From contig JAGBHI010000096.1 of NCBI GenBank assembly GCA_017935575.1, positions 1 through 38,716 on the forward strand: 38,716 nt of DNA, written 5' to 3'. This DNA is from Bacteroidales bacterium. Its GTDB lineage: Bacteria; Bacteroidota; Bacteroidia; Bacteroidales; G3-4614. The position numbers and the translations under genes are program-made. Below, piece by piece: positions 23,564-32,435 of the stretch (its first letter is position 1; each line of letters opens with the position of its first letter). The notes under the pieces are model-generated. The model saw only the letters and a list, made by a program, of their open reading frames with translations, was not told the origin of the DNA and did no database searches.

Positions 23564-23580
23564 TTGGCACGTTGTTTGAA
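23564..23580 (+). promoter_or_regulatory. Sigma-54-like -24/-12 element upstream of dnaK
   Basis: TTGGCACG, four bases, then TTGAA matches the sigma-54 (RpoN) consensus TTGGCACGnnnnTTGCA except for the C of the -12 GC. It lies 72 bases before the dnaK ATG on the same strand. The full -24 half makes chance occurrence unlikely, but the -12 mismatch weakens it. Housekeeping TTTG boxes also occur around it, so an ordinary promoter is the main alternative. Confidence 0.45.
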
Positions 23581-23651
23581 GTAAGTAAAGTGCAAGCCCA
23601 ATAAAGGGATTACATAAACAATAGAATATTAATAACTAAATTTACAATAAA

Positions 23652-25562
23652 ATGGGAAAAATTATTGGAATAGACTTAGGAACAACCAACTCATGTGTAT
23701 CAGTAATGGAAGGTACAGAACCGGTTGTAATTGCAAATAGCGAAGGACACAGAACAACACCTTCTGTAGTTGCATTTGTTGATGGTGGTGAGCGTAAAGT
23801 AGGAGATCCTGCAAAACGTCAAGCAATCACTAACCCCACACGTACAATCTTCTCAATCAAACGTTTCATGGGAGAGATGTACAATCAAGTACAAGACGAA
23901 TTAAAACGCGTACCTTATAAAGTAGTAAAGAGCGATAACAATACACCGCGTATTGATATTGACGGACGTCTTTACTCTCCACAAGAAATATCTGCAATGG
24001 TACTTCAAAAAATGAAAAAGACTGCAGAGGATTATCTTGGACAAGAAGTAACAGAAGCTGTAATTACAGTACCTGCATACTTTAACGATTCACAACGTCA
24101 AGCAACAAAAGAGGCTGGAGAAATTGCAGGTTTGACAGTTCGTCGTATTGTAAACGAGCCAACTGCTGCAGCTTTGGCATATGGTCTTGACAAATCTGAC
24201 AAGGATATGAAAATTGCAGTGTTTGACCTTGGAGGAGGAACATTCGATATCTCAATCCTTGAGTTAGGTGACGGTGTATTTGAAGTAAAATCAACTAACG
24301 GAGATACACACCTTGGAGGAGATGACTTTGACCACGTAATTATTGACTGGTTGGCAGAGCAATTCCAAGCAGAAGAGGGAATTGACCTTCGTCAAGATCC
24401 AATGGCATTACAACGTTTGAAAGAGGCTGCTGAAAAAGCAAAAATTGAGTTGTCAAGCACAACATCAACAGAGATTAACTTGCCTTACATTATGCCTGTA
24501 AACGGAATACCCAAACACTTGGTAAAAACCCTTACACGTGCAAAATTTGAGCAATTGGCAGATAGCCTAATTCAAGCAACAATAGAGCCTTGTCGTCAAG
24601 CATTGAAAGATGCAGGATTGTCAGCATCAGATATCAATGAAGTAATTCTTGTAGGAGGTTCAACACGTATTCCTGCAGTACAAGCAATTGTTGAGAAATT
24701 CTTCGGTAAAGCACCTTCAAAAGGAGTTAACCCTGATGAGGTAGTTGCAGTAGGTGCAGCAATTCAAGGAGCTGTGTTATCAGGAGATGTAAAAGATGTA
24801 TTGTTGTTAGATGTAACTCCACTTTCACTTGGAATTGAGACTCTTGGTGGAGTAATGACAAAACTAATTGATGCAAACACAACAATACCTACACGTAAAT
24901 CAGAGGTATTCTCAACAGCAGCCGATAACCAACCTTCAGTAGAGATACACGTATTACAAGGAGAGCGTCCAATGGCAAAAGATAACAAGACAATCGGACG
25001 TTTCCACCTTGACGGCATACCAGCAGCAATGCGTGGAGTACCCCAAATTGAAGTAACATTTGATATTGATGCAAACGGTATTCTTAACGTATCAGCAAAA
25101 GATAAAGGTACAGGAAAAGAACAAAGCATACGTATTGAAGCTTCAAGCGGTTTGAGTGACGAAGAGATTAAACGTATGAAAGACGAAGCAGCTGCAAATG
25201 CCGATGCCGATGCAAAAGAGAAAGAGCGTATCGACAAGTTAAATCAAGCAGACGCTATGATTTTCCAAACTGAGAAACAGATGAAAGAGCTTGGCGACAA
25301 GATACCTGCTGATAAAAAATCATCAATAGAGGGAGCATTGTCAAAACTTAAAGATGCACACAAATCACAAGACATTGCAGCAATTGACGCAGCAATGGGT
25401 GAGTTGAATACAGTTTTGCAAGCAGCTGCTCAAGACCTTTATAGTGCACAAGCTCAACAAGGTGGAGCAGCAGGAGCTCAACAACAAGGACCAACAAGCG
25501 ACACCCCTAACAATGGTGGCGATGACAAAGTTCAAGATGTTGACTTTGAGGAAGTAAAATAA
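23652..25562 (+). CDS. dnaK: Molecular chaperone DnaK (Hsp70)
   Basis: A 636-aa ATP-dependent chaperone for folding and stress protection in the cytoplasm. The N-terminal ATPase domain (residues 1-about 385) carries [55 protein letters not shown] and [14 protein letters not shown]. The linker [19 protein letters not shown] leads into the substrate domain. The helical lid ends in a Gln/Gly/Ala-rich stretch and the terminal DVDFEEVK. All signature motifs are intact and the length is normal. Neither dnaJ nor grpE is adjacent, so it is expressed as a single gene between its own upstream region and a strong terminator. Confidence 0.98.
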   Translation: MGKIIGIDLGTTNSCVSVMEGTEPVVIANSEGHRTTPSVVAFVDGGERKVGDPAKRQAITNPTRTIFSIKRFMGEMYNQVQDELKRVPYKVVKSDNNTPRIDIDGRLYSPQEISAMVLQKMKKTAEDYLGQEVTEAVITVPAYFNDSQRQATKEAGEIAGLTVRRIVNEPTAAALAYGLDKSDKDMKIAVFDLGGGTFDISILELGDGVFEVKSTNGDTHLGGDDFDHVIIDWLAEQFQAEEGIDLRQDPMALQRLKEAAEKAKIELSSTTSTEINLPYIMPVNGIPKHLVKTLTRAKFEQLADSLIQATIEPCRQALKDAGLSASDINEVILVGGSTRIPAVQAIVEKFFGKAPSKGVNPDEVVAVGAAIQGAVLSGDVKDVLLLDVTPLSLGIETLGGVMTKLIDANTTIPTRKSEVFSTAADNQPSVEIHVLQGERPMAKDNKTIGRFHLDGIPAAMRGVPQIEVTFDIDANGILNVSAKDKGTGKEQSIRIEASSGLSDEEIKRMKDEAAANADADAKEKERIDKLNQADAMIFQTEKQMKELGDKIPADKKSSIEGALSKLKDAHKSQDIAAIDAAMGELNTVLQAAAQDLYSAQAQQGGAAGAQQQGPTSDTPNNGGDDKVQDVDFEEVK

Positions 25563-25583
25563 AAACTGTTCTCATAATAATTG

Positions 25584-25621
25584 AAGAAGCAGGGAAAAAC
25601 TTAGGTTTTCCCCTGCTTCTT
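25584..25621 (+). terminator. Strong Rho-independent terminator of dnaK
   Basis: A 17-bp stem (25584-25600 with 25605-25621, one A:C mismatch) and a TTAG loop follow the dnaK stop by 21 bases. The arms run AAGAAGCAGGG...CCTGCTTCTT. It sits between convergent genes and may also stop transcripts of the fucosidase gene from the other side, although no T-run follows in that direction. Confidence 0.88.
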
Positions 25622-25653
25622 TGTTTATTGTAAGATAAAGTTACTATTATTTT

Positions 25654-26958
25654 TTAAATAGGTTTCAACTCAACCTTAATGATATGGTCAATCTCGGTGG
25701 GAATTTCATCAAAGTATAGGGTTACGCCATTTTTATCTTGTTTTGTCTCAACACTTTTCCCATTAATTAAAGAAATGGCATTTTTAACTTTGTAGCCTTT
25801 AATTGGCAGATGTAAAGAGTTATTGTTTAAATTGAGGATATGAACATACATTGTGTTGTCTTTCATAGCAGTTATACCCCAATCTTGCGGAGGGATTATT
25901 CCTGCTGTTGTGCCATAGACTGACTCGCCATATTTGCTTAACCATTCGCCAATCTCTTTTAGACGAGTGGCTGCCTCTTCGGGGAAACTTCCGTCAGGAC
26001 CGGGACCAACATTCAATAATAGGTTTGCTCCCATGCCAACATTCCTTAAAAGGAAATGTATTATCTCTTTTGTTGATTTGTAGTTGTCATCAACTATATT
26101 GTAACCCCAAGTATTATTCATTGTTTGGCACGACTCCAAAGGAAGTTTACTGACTTGTTGCCCTTCAGAATATCCAGCTGTATTTTGCCCGGGAAGGTCG
26201 CGTTCAAAATTTTGAAAATCTTCACCCTCTCTAATCTCTTTATGGTGATTATTTGCTATTAAACATTGAGGTTGAATTGAATGTATGAGCCTATATTGTT
26301 CCTCTAATTGCCAATCAAAGTTTGGCTTATCCCATACACCATCAAACCAAATAGCACCAATTTCACCATAGTTAGTCAATAACTCGGTTAATTGGTTATT
26401 CATAAAAGAGTAGTAGCTGCTCCAATTCTCCTTTGATTTATCCCTGCCACTATTTTGCCCTGTGCCACCAACAGGAAAATCATCTCTTCCCCAATCGATA
26501 TGCGAGTAATAAAGATGAAGTTTTATCTCTTGTTTGTTACACTCTTCAGCAAGTTCTTTAAGAACATCACGTTTAAAAGGTGTTGCATCAACAATATTGT
26601 ATTCGGTAAAGTCAGAGTGAAACATTGAAAATCCATCATGATGCCTTGAGGTAAAACACAAATATTTGGCACCTGAATTCTTTATAATCTCAATCCACTC
26701 TTTGGCATTAAACTTTGATGGGTAAAAACCTGAGGCAAGTTGCGAATATCTTTTATGTTTAATATTCTGATTTGTCATAACCCACTCTCCATCGCCCATC
26801 ATGCTATAAATACCCCAATGGATAAAAATGCCAAATTTAGAATCAGCAAACTCTTTACGGCGTTTTAAGTTTTCAGGAGTAGGTGAGTACTTATACTCTT
26901 TGGCAGCAACTTCTAATGATATTAAAGCAACCAATAAAAGTGATAATCTTTTAATCAT
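25654..26958 (-). CDS. Alpha-L-fucosidase, glycoside hydrolase family 29
   Basis: A 434-aa secreted retaining fucosidase that releases alpha-L-fucose from host or dietary glycans. A signal peptide (MIKRLSLLLVALISLEVAA, about residues 1-19) targets it to the periplasm. GH29 marks: FGIFIHWGIYSMMGDGEW near 42, KYLCFTSRHHDGFSMFHS near 95, LHLYYSHIDWGRDD, and IGAIWFDGVWDKPNF, whose Asp is the likely nucleophile near 205. NLLLNVGPGPDGSFPE follows. A small C-terminal beta domain closes it. Length fits GH29. It has no sorting tail. A -7 element candidate lies upstream, and the terminator of the preceding gene separates it from the GEVED operon. Confidence 0.93.
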   Translation of the reverse strand: MIKRLSLLLVALISLEVAAKEYKYSPTPENLKRRKEFADSKFGIFIHWGIYSMMGDGEWVMTNQNIKHKRYSQLASGFYPSKFNAKEWIEIIKNSGAKYLCFTSRHHDGFSMFHSDFTEYNIVDATPFKRDVLKELAEECNKQEIKLHLYYSHIDWGRDDFPVGGTGQNSGRDKSKENWSSYYSFMNNQLTELLTNYGEIGAIWFDGVWDKPNFDWQLEEQYRLIHSIQPQCLIANNHHKEIREGEDFQNFERDLPGQNTAGYSEGQQVSKLPLESCQTMNNTWGYNIVDDNYKSTKEIIHFLLRNVGMGANLLLNVGPGPDGSFPEEAATRLKEIGEWLSKYGESVYGTTAGIIPPQDWGITAMKDNTMYVHILNLNNNSLHLPIKGYKVKNAISLINGKSVETKQDKNGVTLYFDEIPTEIDHIIKVELKPI

Positions 26959-26984
26959 ATTTATTTGTTATTATAAATTACATT

Positions 26985-26992
26985 CAAATATA
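26985..26992 (-). promoter_or_regulatory. Candidate -7 element of the GH29 gene
   Basis: Minus-strand TATATTTG matches TAnnTTTG, 27 bases before the start codon of the 434-aa fucosidase. A -33 box is not clear. The same 8-mer is used in front of mce. Confidence 0.35.
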
Positions 26993-27075
26993 CGACTAAG
27001 CGAGCGATAAATATGAAGTTATTCCATTATTTTTCACAGCAAGCAAGAATATATTTGAGGTATATCGCAAATATA

Positions 27076-27109
27076 ATAAAAAATGGAGATGAATAGCTTC
27101 ACCTCCATT
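27076..27109 (-). terminator. Rho-independent terminator of the GEVED gene
   Basis: On the minus strand AATGGAGGTGAA (27109-27098) pairs with TTCATCTCCATT (27093-27082) with one mismatch around a four-base loop, followed by a T-run. It lies 22 bases past the stop codon of the 1198-aa gene. Confidence 0.85.
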
Positions 27110-27130
27110 ACATATAATTTATTATAGATA

Positions 27131-30100
27131 CTATCTTACAATAACCTTGTTAATTGTTGAGAATTTGTCCTCAATAACTTTTACGATATATATCCCGTTT
27201 TCAATATCAATAGATGTTGTACCTATTACAGCAGTACTACTTATTAATCTACCTGATGAGGGAGCATAGATATATGCAAGCCCATTCTCAATACCTGTAA
27301 CAACTATTTTATTGTCAGCACTAAAAACGGTAGCATTTGACGTTTCTGCATCTTCAATAGATGTTACAGGATTATAAACATTCAACAAAAAATCAACAAT
27401 ACCACCACCATTATCTAATATATTATTAGAGTCGTCAAAACGTCCACAAGGGTCTGTGCTGTCCCAATCCAATTTGTAACGGATACGATATAAGCCTCCG
27501 GCATTAGCAGGGACTGTGAATGCTCCTAAATTACTTGTTCCTTGTTCTGAACCAGATGCTCCGGTACTTGTTACACCATTAATGTAGTTAAACGAAACAA
27601 GCTCTTGCCAATTTCCACTACTCCCAACATTAAAAACATAGTTTTTGTCCCAATCAACATAAACGTATTTATGCATCCATGAACCATTAAAAGAGAGGGA
27701 AGGGGTCAGAACATCTCCGGCGTAGCAGTTTAGAATCTGATCAGTATGGTTCTCATAAATTACGCGATGAGGATCTTGTGACAAACCACTTATGCTAATA
27801 GAAGATGAACCTGGATAAGATGAACCGCTCAACGTAACAGCTGTTAAATATCTGTTATCATTACTCCCATCGGTTCTATCTGTTCTTCTCAATGTCTCTG
27901 TAGGTTCACAATACTCTTTTTTGTTTGTGGTAACAACAACTTTTGCTCCGGTGCTATTTGAGGTAAAAGAACCAAAATATACACCATCATTCTCTTCCAT
28001 TGCAATTTCAAAACCATTAACTTTTACGTTGTCAAGGATATAGTTCTCTTCAATACTTACCATGATGTTAAATTCTGCATCGCTTGCAATAACATCTTTA
28101 TTAGCAAGTTCATTGCCATTGCTATCAGTTATAATAACTGTGCAACCACCACCTTTAGTTATATTAAGTTTAGGTTCTGCGGCGGGAAGAGCGGTAGAAT
28201 TAACTCTGAAAGTAAATAGAGTTCCGCGTTTTCTTGCTTGACAAGGACCTCCGCCCAATGAGTTGTGAGCAGGAGCCTCTCCCGAACAAATTCTTATGCC
28301 GAAACAGCCTGTACCAACACTCTCGGGTACAATAATATTGGTTTGTTTATTTGTAACTTGTGAGCCGGGATTATTAAACAACTCGTATGCTTCATCGCTT
28401 CCAGTACTCCAAGTTCCGTCCATATTCCAATCAATATATGCAATACCTTGAGCCCAAGTTGTATGCATAGCACCCGAAACAAAAATCTTTATAGTATCAC
28501 CGGGGCAAACATCTGCAATACATGACTCAGAAAGGTCTGTTATTGAACCTGATTTAGTAAAGTTAAAAGCAGTAACGCTGTTTACCATTACATAACCCTC
28601 TGATATTCCGTAGTGGTCTCCATCTCCATTATTAGGGGCAGTACCCGCACAATATTCAGGGAATTTAGGTTCAACTTTCATTGTTAAAGCAAGATCCTGA
28701 TTAAGTGCAGTAACAGGGAGTGGGTTGTTCGATGTCATGGTAGCACCATAAGGAATACCATCTTTCATCCATTGAACAAACTGATAACCCTCAGCAGGAA
28801 CGCAAGTAATATCAACATTAGTACCTGCTGCATATTTTCCATCTTCGCCCGGGGCAGGAGATAGGGTAAAAGTAGCAGCACCTGCAACGTTAGGAGTTGC
28901 GCTCAATGTAAATCTTTCACTATCGTTTGGAGTAATTGTAATCATTAAGTCATAAGCAATACCGTTGCCCATGTCAAAGCACTCGTCAGCACTTGTTATA
29001 CTGTTTGCACTGATTATCAATCGTCCATATACGTTACCCGAAACAGCGGTTTCAGGGACAGTAACATTTATAACCTCTGTATCGTTTTCAATAGTAGTTC
29101 CTGATATAAACTCATCATCTGCAAAATCGTGGTCATTATTCCAATCAACCCATAAAGCTATGTTCTTACCGATTATATCCCCTGAAGTTGAGCTCTTAGT
29201 CGCTGTTAATGTAAATGTTGTCTGGCGTTTAACATTAACACCTCCTAAAACAGAATATTTGTAATAATTTGAATTTACTTCACTAATTTCATTTGAAGCA
29301 TCTCCAAAAAAGTATAATCCCGATTGACCTTCAGGAGTAATCATCAATTTTCCAAGCCATGTTGCAACAGGAGCGGTTCCTGTTGGTGTACAGAAAGCTA
29401 TCTCTTTAAACTTAGCAACAAGAGCAATGCTGAACTCAGCAGAGAATGTAAACTCTGCACTTTCGCTTAATATACCACCTGTCTCTTGACTATACCAACC
29501 ATCAAACTCATAACCATTGTTAGGAGTTGCCAAAGCAGTAACCTTAGTACCGTTATTTACTTTAATTTCAGTACCCTCAATACCTTTGAAACGTATTGAA
29601 CCCCAACCGCTTTGACCGTCGCTACCTGATATTGAAACAATAGGTCTCTCTACATACTCCGAAATCTCCATCGGTATATTCAAAACCATACCGTCAGTAA
29701 CATCATCGCAACTTGCGTATTCAGGCTCTTCAGGAGCATTGTCAGGATTATTAGCCTTAATCCTTATAGCACAAGATGAAATATTTGTTCCTGCAGGAAC
29801 AGTTATTTCTGTTGAATATTCAATGGTTTTGCCATTTACTACACCTTCTAAACGTCCAATATATTCACCTTCTGAAACAAACTCTTTATCAGCATTAAAG
29901 TCGGCATATACATCAATAGTCCATGCCTTATTTGATCTCGCTGTTGATTTTTGAACAATATTCAATGTAAATGGAGAACCAGCCTCAGCAACTATAGCTT
30001 GAGCACTATATTTAGTATAAATGTTTTCAGGTACACCATCAAACTCTGCATTAATATTCATTGATGCACCTGATGTAGATACGGTAGAAATATATCTTGC

Positions 30101-30727
30101 AGTAGTTTTTGTTCCTTTAATTTTACAATAATCTGTAACCGAACGAGGGTCGGGAGAGTTGCTAATAAGAATATCGTCAATAAAGATATTCAAATCTTGT
30201 GAAATACGACCAACTGCACTTTCGCAATCAGGATATATAATCAAACGGTCAATCTCCAAGTTGCTACCCTTAACTGCAAATACTGCATCGCTCCAAGCAT
30301 TAGCTCGAGACTCTGATTGAGAAAGAGTCTCAAACTGCATAACCTCTGAACCGGTATTTTTACCTCTTAGCAAAATACGGCTTGATACGGGTTTATGTAC
30401 AAAAATATGTATATACTGAGTGGTAGTTGACAAAGTAAACGGACGTTCCAATTTAATTTCAACTCCATTTCTATCTCCGGCATAGTAAGGTCTTATCATA
30501 TAAAGGACCTTCTCCGAAGAGTTCATATCATCTAAATAAGGGTTATCAATAACTTCGGGAGTATTAGAACATCTACCATCGTTAAAAGGAGACTCTTCCC
30601 AAGTATCAACAAACTCTATTCCTGCACTCGAACCGTCCTCAAACGAAGACAACACCACTTGTGCATTACTTTGGGCAGTAAACAAACCTGCTATAAAGGT
30701 TGCTACAAAAAATCTTAAAGTTTTCAT
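27131..30727 (-). CDS. Multi-GEVED-domain secreted protein with T9SS type A sorting tail
   Basis: A 1198-aa exported protein. A signal peptide (MKTLRFFVATFIAGLFTAQSNA) is followed by a beta-rich region, then repeated GEVED-type modules recognised by their D-W-N/D-x-D cores. These are VYADFNADKEF near 272, ALWVDWNNDHDF near 523, GIAYIDWNMDGTW near 760 and YVYVDWDKNYVF near 1019. Between them are two InlB-like repeats (about 375-440, NNGYEFDGWYSQETGG, and 605-690, EGYQFVQWMKDG). The end (LAYIYAPSSGRLISS, ENGIYIVKVI, INKVIVR) is a Por secretion tail, so it should cross the outer membrane by the type IX system and stay on the surface. It is 21 bp downstream of the 488-aa GH29 gene. The ligand is unknown; adhesion or glycan binding is inferred. 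Confidence 0.88.
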   Translation of the reverse strand: MKTLRFFVATFIAGLFTAQSNAQVVLSSFEDGSSAGIEFVDTWEESPFNDGRCSNTPEVIDNPYLDDMNSSEKVLYMIRPYYAGDRNGVEIKLERPFTLSTTTQYIHIFVHKPVSSRILLRGKNTGSEVMQFETLSQSESRANAWSDAVFAVKGSNLEIDRLIIYPDCESAVGRISQDLNIFIDDILISNSPDPRSVTDYCKIKGTKTTARYISTVSTSGASMNINAEFDGVPENIYTKYSAQAIVAEAGSPFTLNIVQKSTARSNKAWTIDVYADFNADKEFVSEGEYIGRLEGVVNGKTIEYSTEITVPAGTNISSCAIRIKANNPDNAPEEPEYASCDDVTDGMVLNIPMEISEYVERPIVSISGSDGQSGWGSIRFKGIEGTEIKVNNGTKVTALATPNNGYEFDGWYSQETGGILSESAEFTFSAEFSIALVAKFKEIAFCTPTGTAPVATWLGKLMITPEGQSGLYFFGDASNEISEVNSNYYKYSVLGGVNVKRQTTFTLTATKSSTSGDIIGKNIALWVDWNNDHDFADDEFISGTTIENDTEVINVTVPETAVSGNVYGRLIISANSITSADECFDMGNGIAYDLMITITPNDSERFTLSATPNVAGAATFTLSPAPGEDGKYAAGTNVDITCVPAEGYQFVQWMKDGIPYGATMTSNNPLPVTALNQDLALTMKVEPKFPEYCAGTAPNNGDGDHYGISEGYVMVNSVTAFNFTKSGSITDLSESCIADVCPGDTIKIFVSGAMHTTWAQGIAYIDWNMDGTWSTGSDEAYELFNNPGSQVTNKQTNIIVPESVGTGCFGIRICSGEAPAHNSLGGGPCQARKRGTLFTFRVNSTALPAAEPKLNITKGGGCTVIITDSNGNELANKDVIASDAEFNIMVSIEENYILDNVKVNGFEIAMEENDGVYFGSFTSNSTGAKVVVTTNKKEYCEPTETLRRTDRTDGSNDNRYLTAVTLSGSSYPGSSSISISGLSQDPHRVIYENHTDQILNCYAGDVLTPSLSFNGSWMHKYVYVDWDKNYVFNVGSSGNWQELVSFNYINGVTSTGASGSEQGTSNLGAFTVPANAGGLYRIRYKLDWDSTDPCGRFDDSNNILDNGGGIVDFLLNVYNPVTSIEDAETSNATVFSADNKIVVTGIENGLAYIYAPSSGRLISSTAVIGTTSIDIENGIYIVKVIEDKFSTINKVIVR

Positions 30728-30748
30728 AATCGTAATGTATCTTCGTTA

Positions 30749-32215
30749 TTAATAAATTGAAATTCTGCTTATCAAAGGACAAACCTTGCTATCTGTAATT
30801 TTAACTCTTACCTTTTGAGTTGCAACAGGTGAAGATAGTTTTACAATTCTCTTATGTCCTATTGTTGTTGTCTCCTCGGTAGTAGATTGTTTTGTCCAAT
30901 CCGAACCGTTCCATGTATAAATCTCAAAACCTTTAACGCGTTGCCCCTTGCGGATATATTCTCCAAGTCGCACGTAAGTAACAGTTTGAGAAGAACCAAG
31001 ATCAATATCTATTGTTCCCGATGTCTCGCCATCTTCAAGAGCCCAATAAGTCTCTTTGTCACCATCTGTAACATTTGAAGCAGCATACATATTATTTACC
31101 GAGCTACTTCTCTCTGCCGAAGCTGTAGCACTCTTTCCAGCTGCAAGGTCATTTCCAAAAGCAGCATCAAGAAGAGCCTTAAATTCTCTCATTCGTGTTA
31201 CAGTAGTTGCCGATAAGCTTCCCGTTTTGTTAGGAGGGAAGTTTAGAATAAGGTTTGCATTTCTTCCTACTGACATCATATATATATTAAATAGCTCTTG
31301 AGCTGATTTCAATTGACTATCAGAGAAAGTCCAGAACCAACCCGGACCATTCTTTGCATCAGCCTCACCGGGAAGCCATCTCCAACCGTCCTCATCACCA
31401 TACTCATTACCATTTGCACCTTTATTATAAGTACTCCATGAAGTTTCGCCTGCCCAGCCCTCTTCATTTCCAATCCAATGGCAATCTTGATCCCAACCCC
31501 AAATAGCACAATCGGGTTGAAGTTCCTTAATCATTTTAAATGTATTGGGGAAATCATAATATGTAGCAGCATCTATACTACGGCTCTCTCTTGCACCGCC
31601 ATAATATCCATCACCGCCATTAGCTCCGTCAAACCACATCTCAAAAATTTCACCGTAGTTAGTACAAATCTCTCTGATTTGTTCGCGGAACGTTTCAACA
31701 TAACCTGCACGAGCGTATTCAGCATGGTTTCTATCCCAGGGTGAGATGTATGCACCAAACTTTAAACCTTGTTTAGCACACTCTTCTGAGAGAAGAGCCG
31801 GAATATCAACATGTCCGTAAGTAGTTGTGTTGTTTTTTGTTGAGTGATTTGTTGTATTTGTAAACCAAGTACAAAAACCGTCGTGGTGTTTACATGTAAG
31901 GATAATACCTTTACAACCGATGTTTTTAATTTCAGTAACCCATTGTTCAACATTTAGTTCTGCAGTAGGGTTGAAAGTATTAATACTCTCATCGCCATAA
32001 CCCCATTCTCTACCGGTAAAAGTGTTGATACCAAAGTGCATAAAGGCGTAAAACTCCATATCATGCCACCTTAATTGAGTCTCGGTTGGGACAGGAAAAA
32101 CCGGCATAGGTTCATTTATGTCCGAAGAGATATCGCAAAGCGTTGACGATTGGGCAAACGCATTTCCTGTTGTAAACGCAACAAGAAGAAGTGATAAAAT
32201 TCTCTTAATGTTCAT
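30749..32215 (-). CDS. Alpha-L-fucosidase GH29 with C-terminal F5/8-type (discoidin) domain
   Basis: A 488-aa exported fucosidase. The signal peptide is MNIKRILSLLLVAFTTGNAFA. The GH29 barrel includes EFYAFMHFGINTFTGREWG near 52, KGIILTCKHHDGFCTWF near 98, GAYISPWDRNHAEYA and EIFEMWFDGANGGDGYYGG, where the Asp is the likely nucleophile near 195; NLILNFPPNKTGSLSATTV follows. Residues 355-488 are an F5/8 type C-like carbohydrate-binding module (AASNVTDGDKETYWALEDGE, TVTYVRLGEYIRKGQRVKGF). It differs from the 434-aa paralogue in subfamily features and in having this module. It leads an operon with the GEVED gene, so the two probably act on the same fucosylated glycan. No SusC/SusD pair is present. 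Confidence 0.93.
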   Translation of the reverse strand: MNIKRILSLLLVAFTTGNAFAQSSTLCDISSDINEPMPVFPVPTETQLRWHDMEFYAFMHFGINTFTGREWGYGDESINTFNPTAELNVEQWVTEIKNIGCKGIILTCKHHDGFCTWFTNTTNHSTKNNTTTYGHVDIPALLSEECAKQGLKFGAYISPWDRNHAEYARAGYVETFREQIREICTNYGEIFEMWFDGANGGDGYYGGARESRSIDAATYYDFPNTFKMIKELQPDCAIWGWDQDCHWIGNEEGWAGETSWSTYNKGANGNEYGDEDGWRWLPGEADAKNGPGWFWTFSDSQLKSAQELFNIYMMSVGRNANLILNFPPNKTGSLSATTVTRMREFKALLDAAFGNDLAAGKSATASAERSSSVNNMYAASNVTDGDKETYWALEDGETSGTIDIDLGSSQTVTYVRLGEYIRKGQRVKGFEIYTWNGSDWTKQSTTEETTTIGHKRIVKLSSPVATQKVRVKITDSKVCPLISRISIY

Positions 32216-32435
32216 AATTACATTTATTTAGATAATATTACTTAATAAGCACAAAAAACTTTGTAAAAAACTATATTTTACAACCTTATTATAACTATAA
32301 TAATCGTATTTAAAAGGTTTGATGGTAAATATAACTAAAAATATAATTCAAAAAATAACTTTTACTCTTATTCACTAAACTTTAAGTATTTTTTTGAAAT
32401 TCTCTACTTCTTAACTTACAACTGATAGCTGACAA
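32216..32435. other. 220-bp intergenic region between GH29 and the RSH gene
   Basis: No ORF or clear hairpin terminator is seen. At 32410-32429 it holds a degenerate member of the GTTAGTTG repeat family (ACAACTGATAGCTGACAACT, itself an imperfect inverted repeat), touching the 3' end of the RSH gene. An obvious TAnnTTTG promoter for the fucosidase was not found. Confidence 0.5.

Larger units (their letters stand above)
23292..23651. other. 360-bp divergent intergenic region between mce and dnaK
   Basis: No ORF or RNA gene is seen here. It contains a minus-strand -7 element for mce (23340-23347), two near-identical 13-bp repeats 20 bp apart (23450-23482), and a sigma-54-like element for dnaK (23564-23580). 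The A-rich 5' leader of dnaK follows, ending directly before its ATG. Confidence 0.7.

Noticed and set aside
23292..23651. CIRCE/HrcA operator upstream of dnaK
   Set aside because: No TTAGCACTC-N9-GAGTGCTAA-like inverted repeat is present.
24764..25237. 157-aa ORF antisense to dnaK
   Set aside because: It is a shadow of the highly biased dnaK codons, with low-complexity Ser/Ala composition and no recognisable domain.
25654..32215. Complete polysaccharide utilisation locus
   Set aside because: There are no SusC/SusD, regulator or sugar-transport genes; only hydrolases and a surface protein are present.
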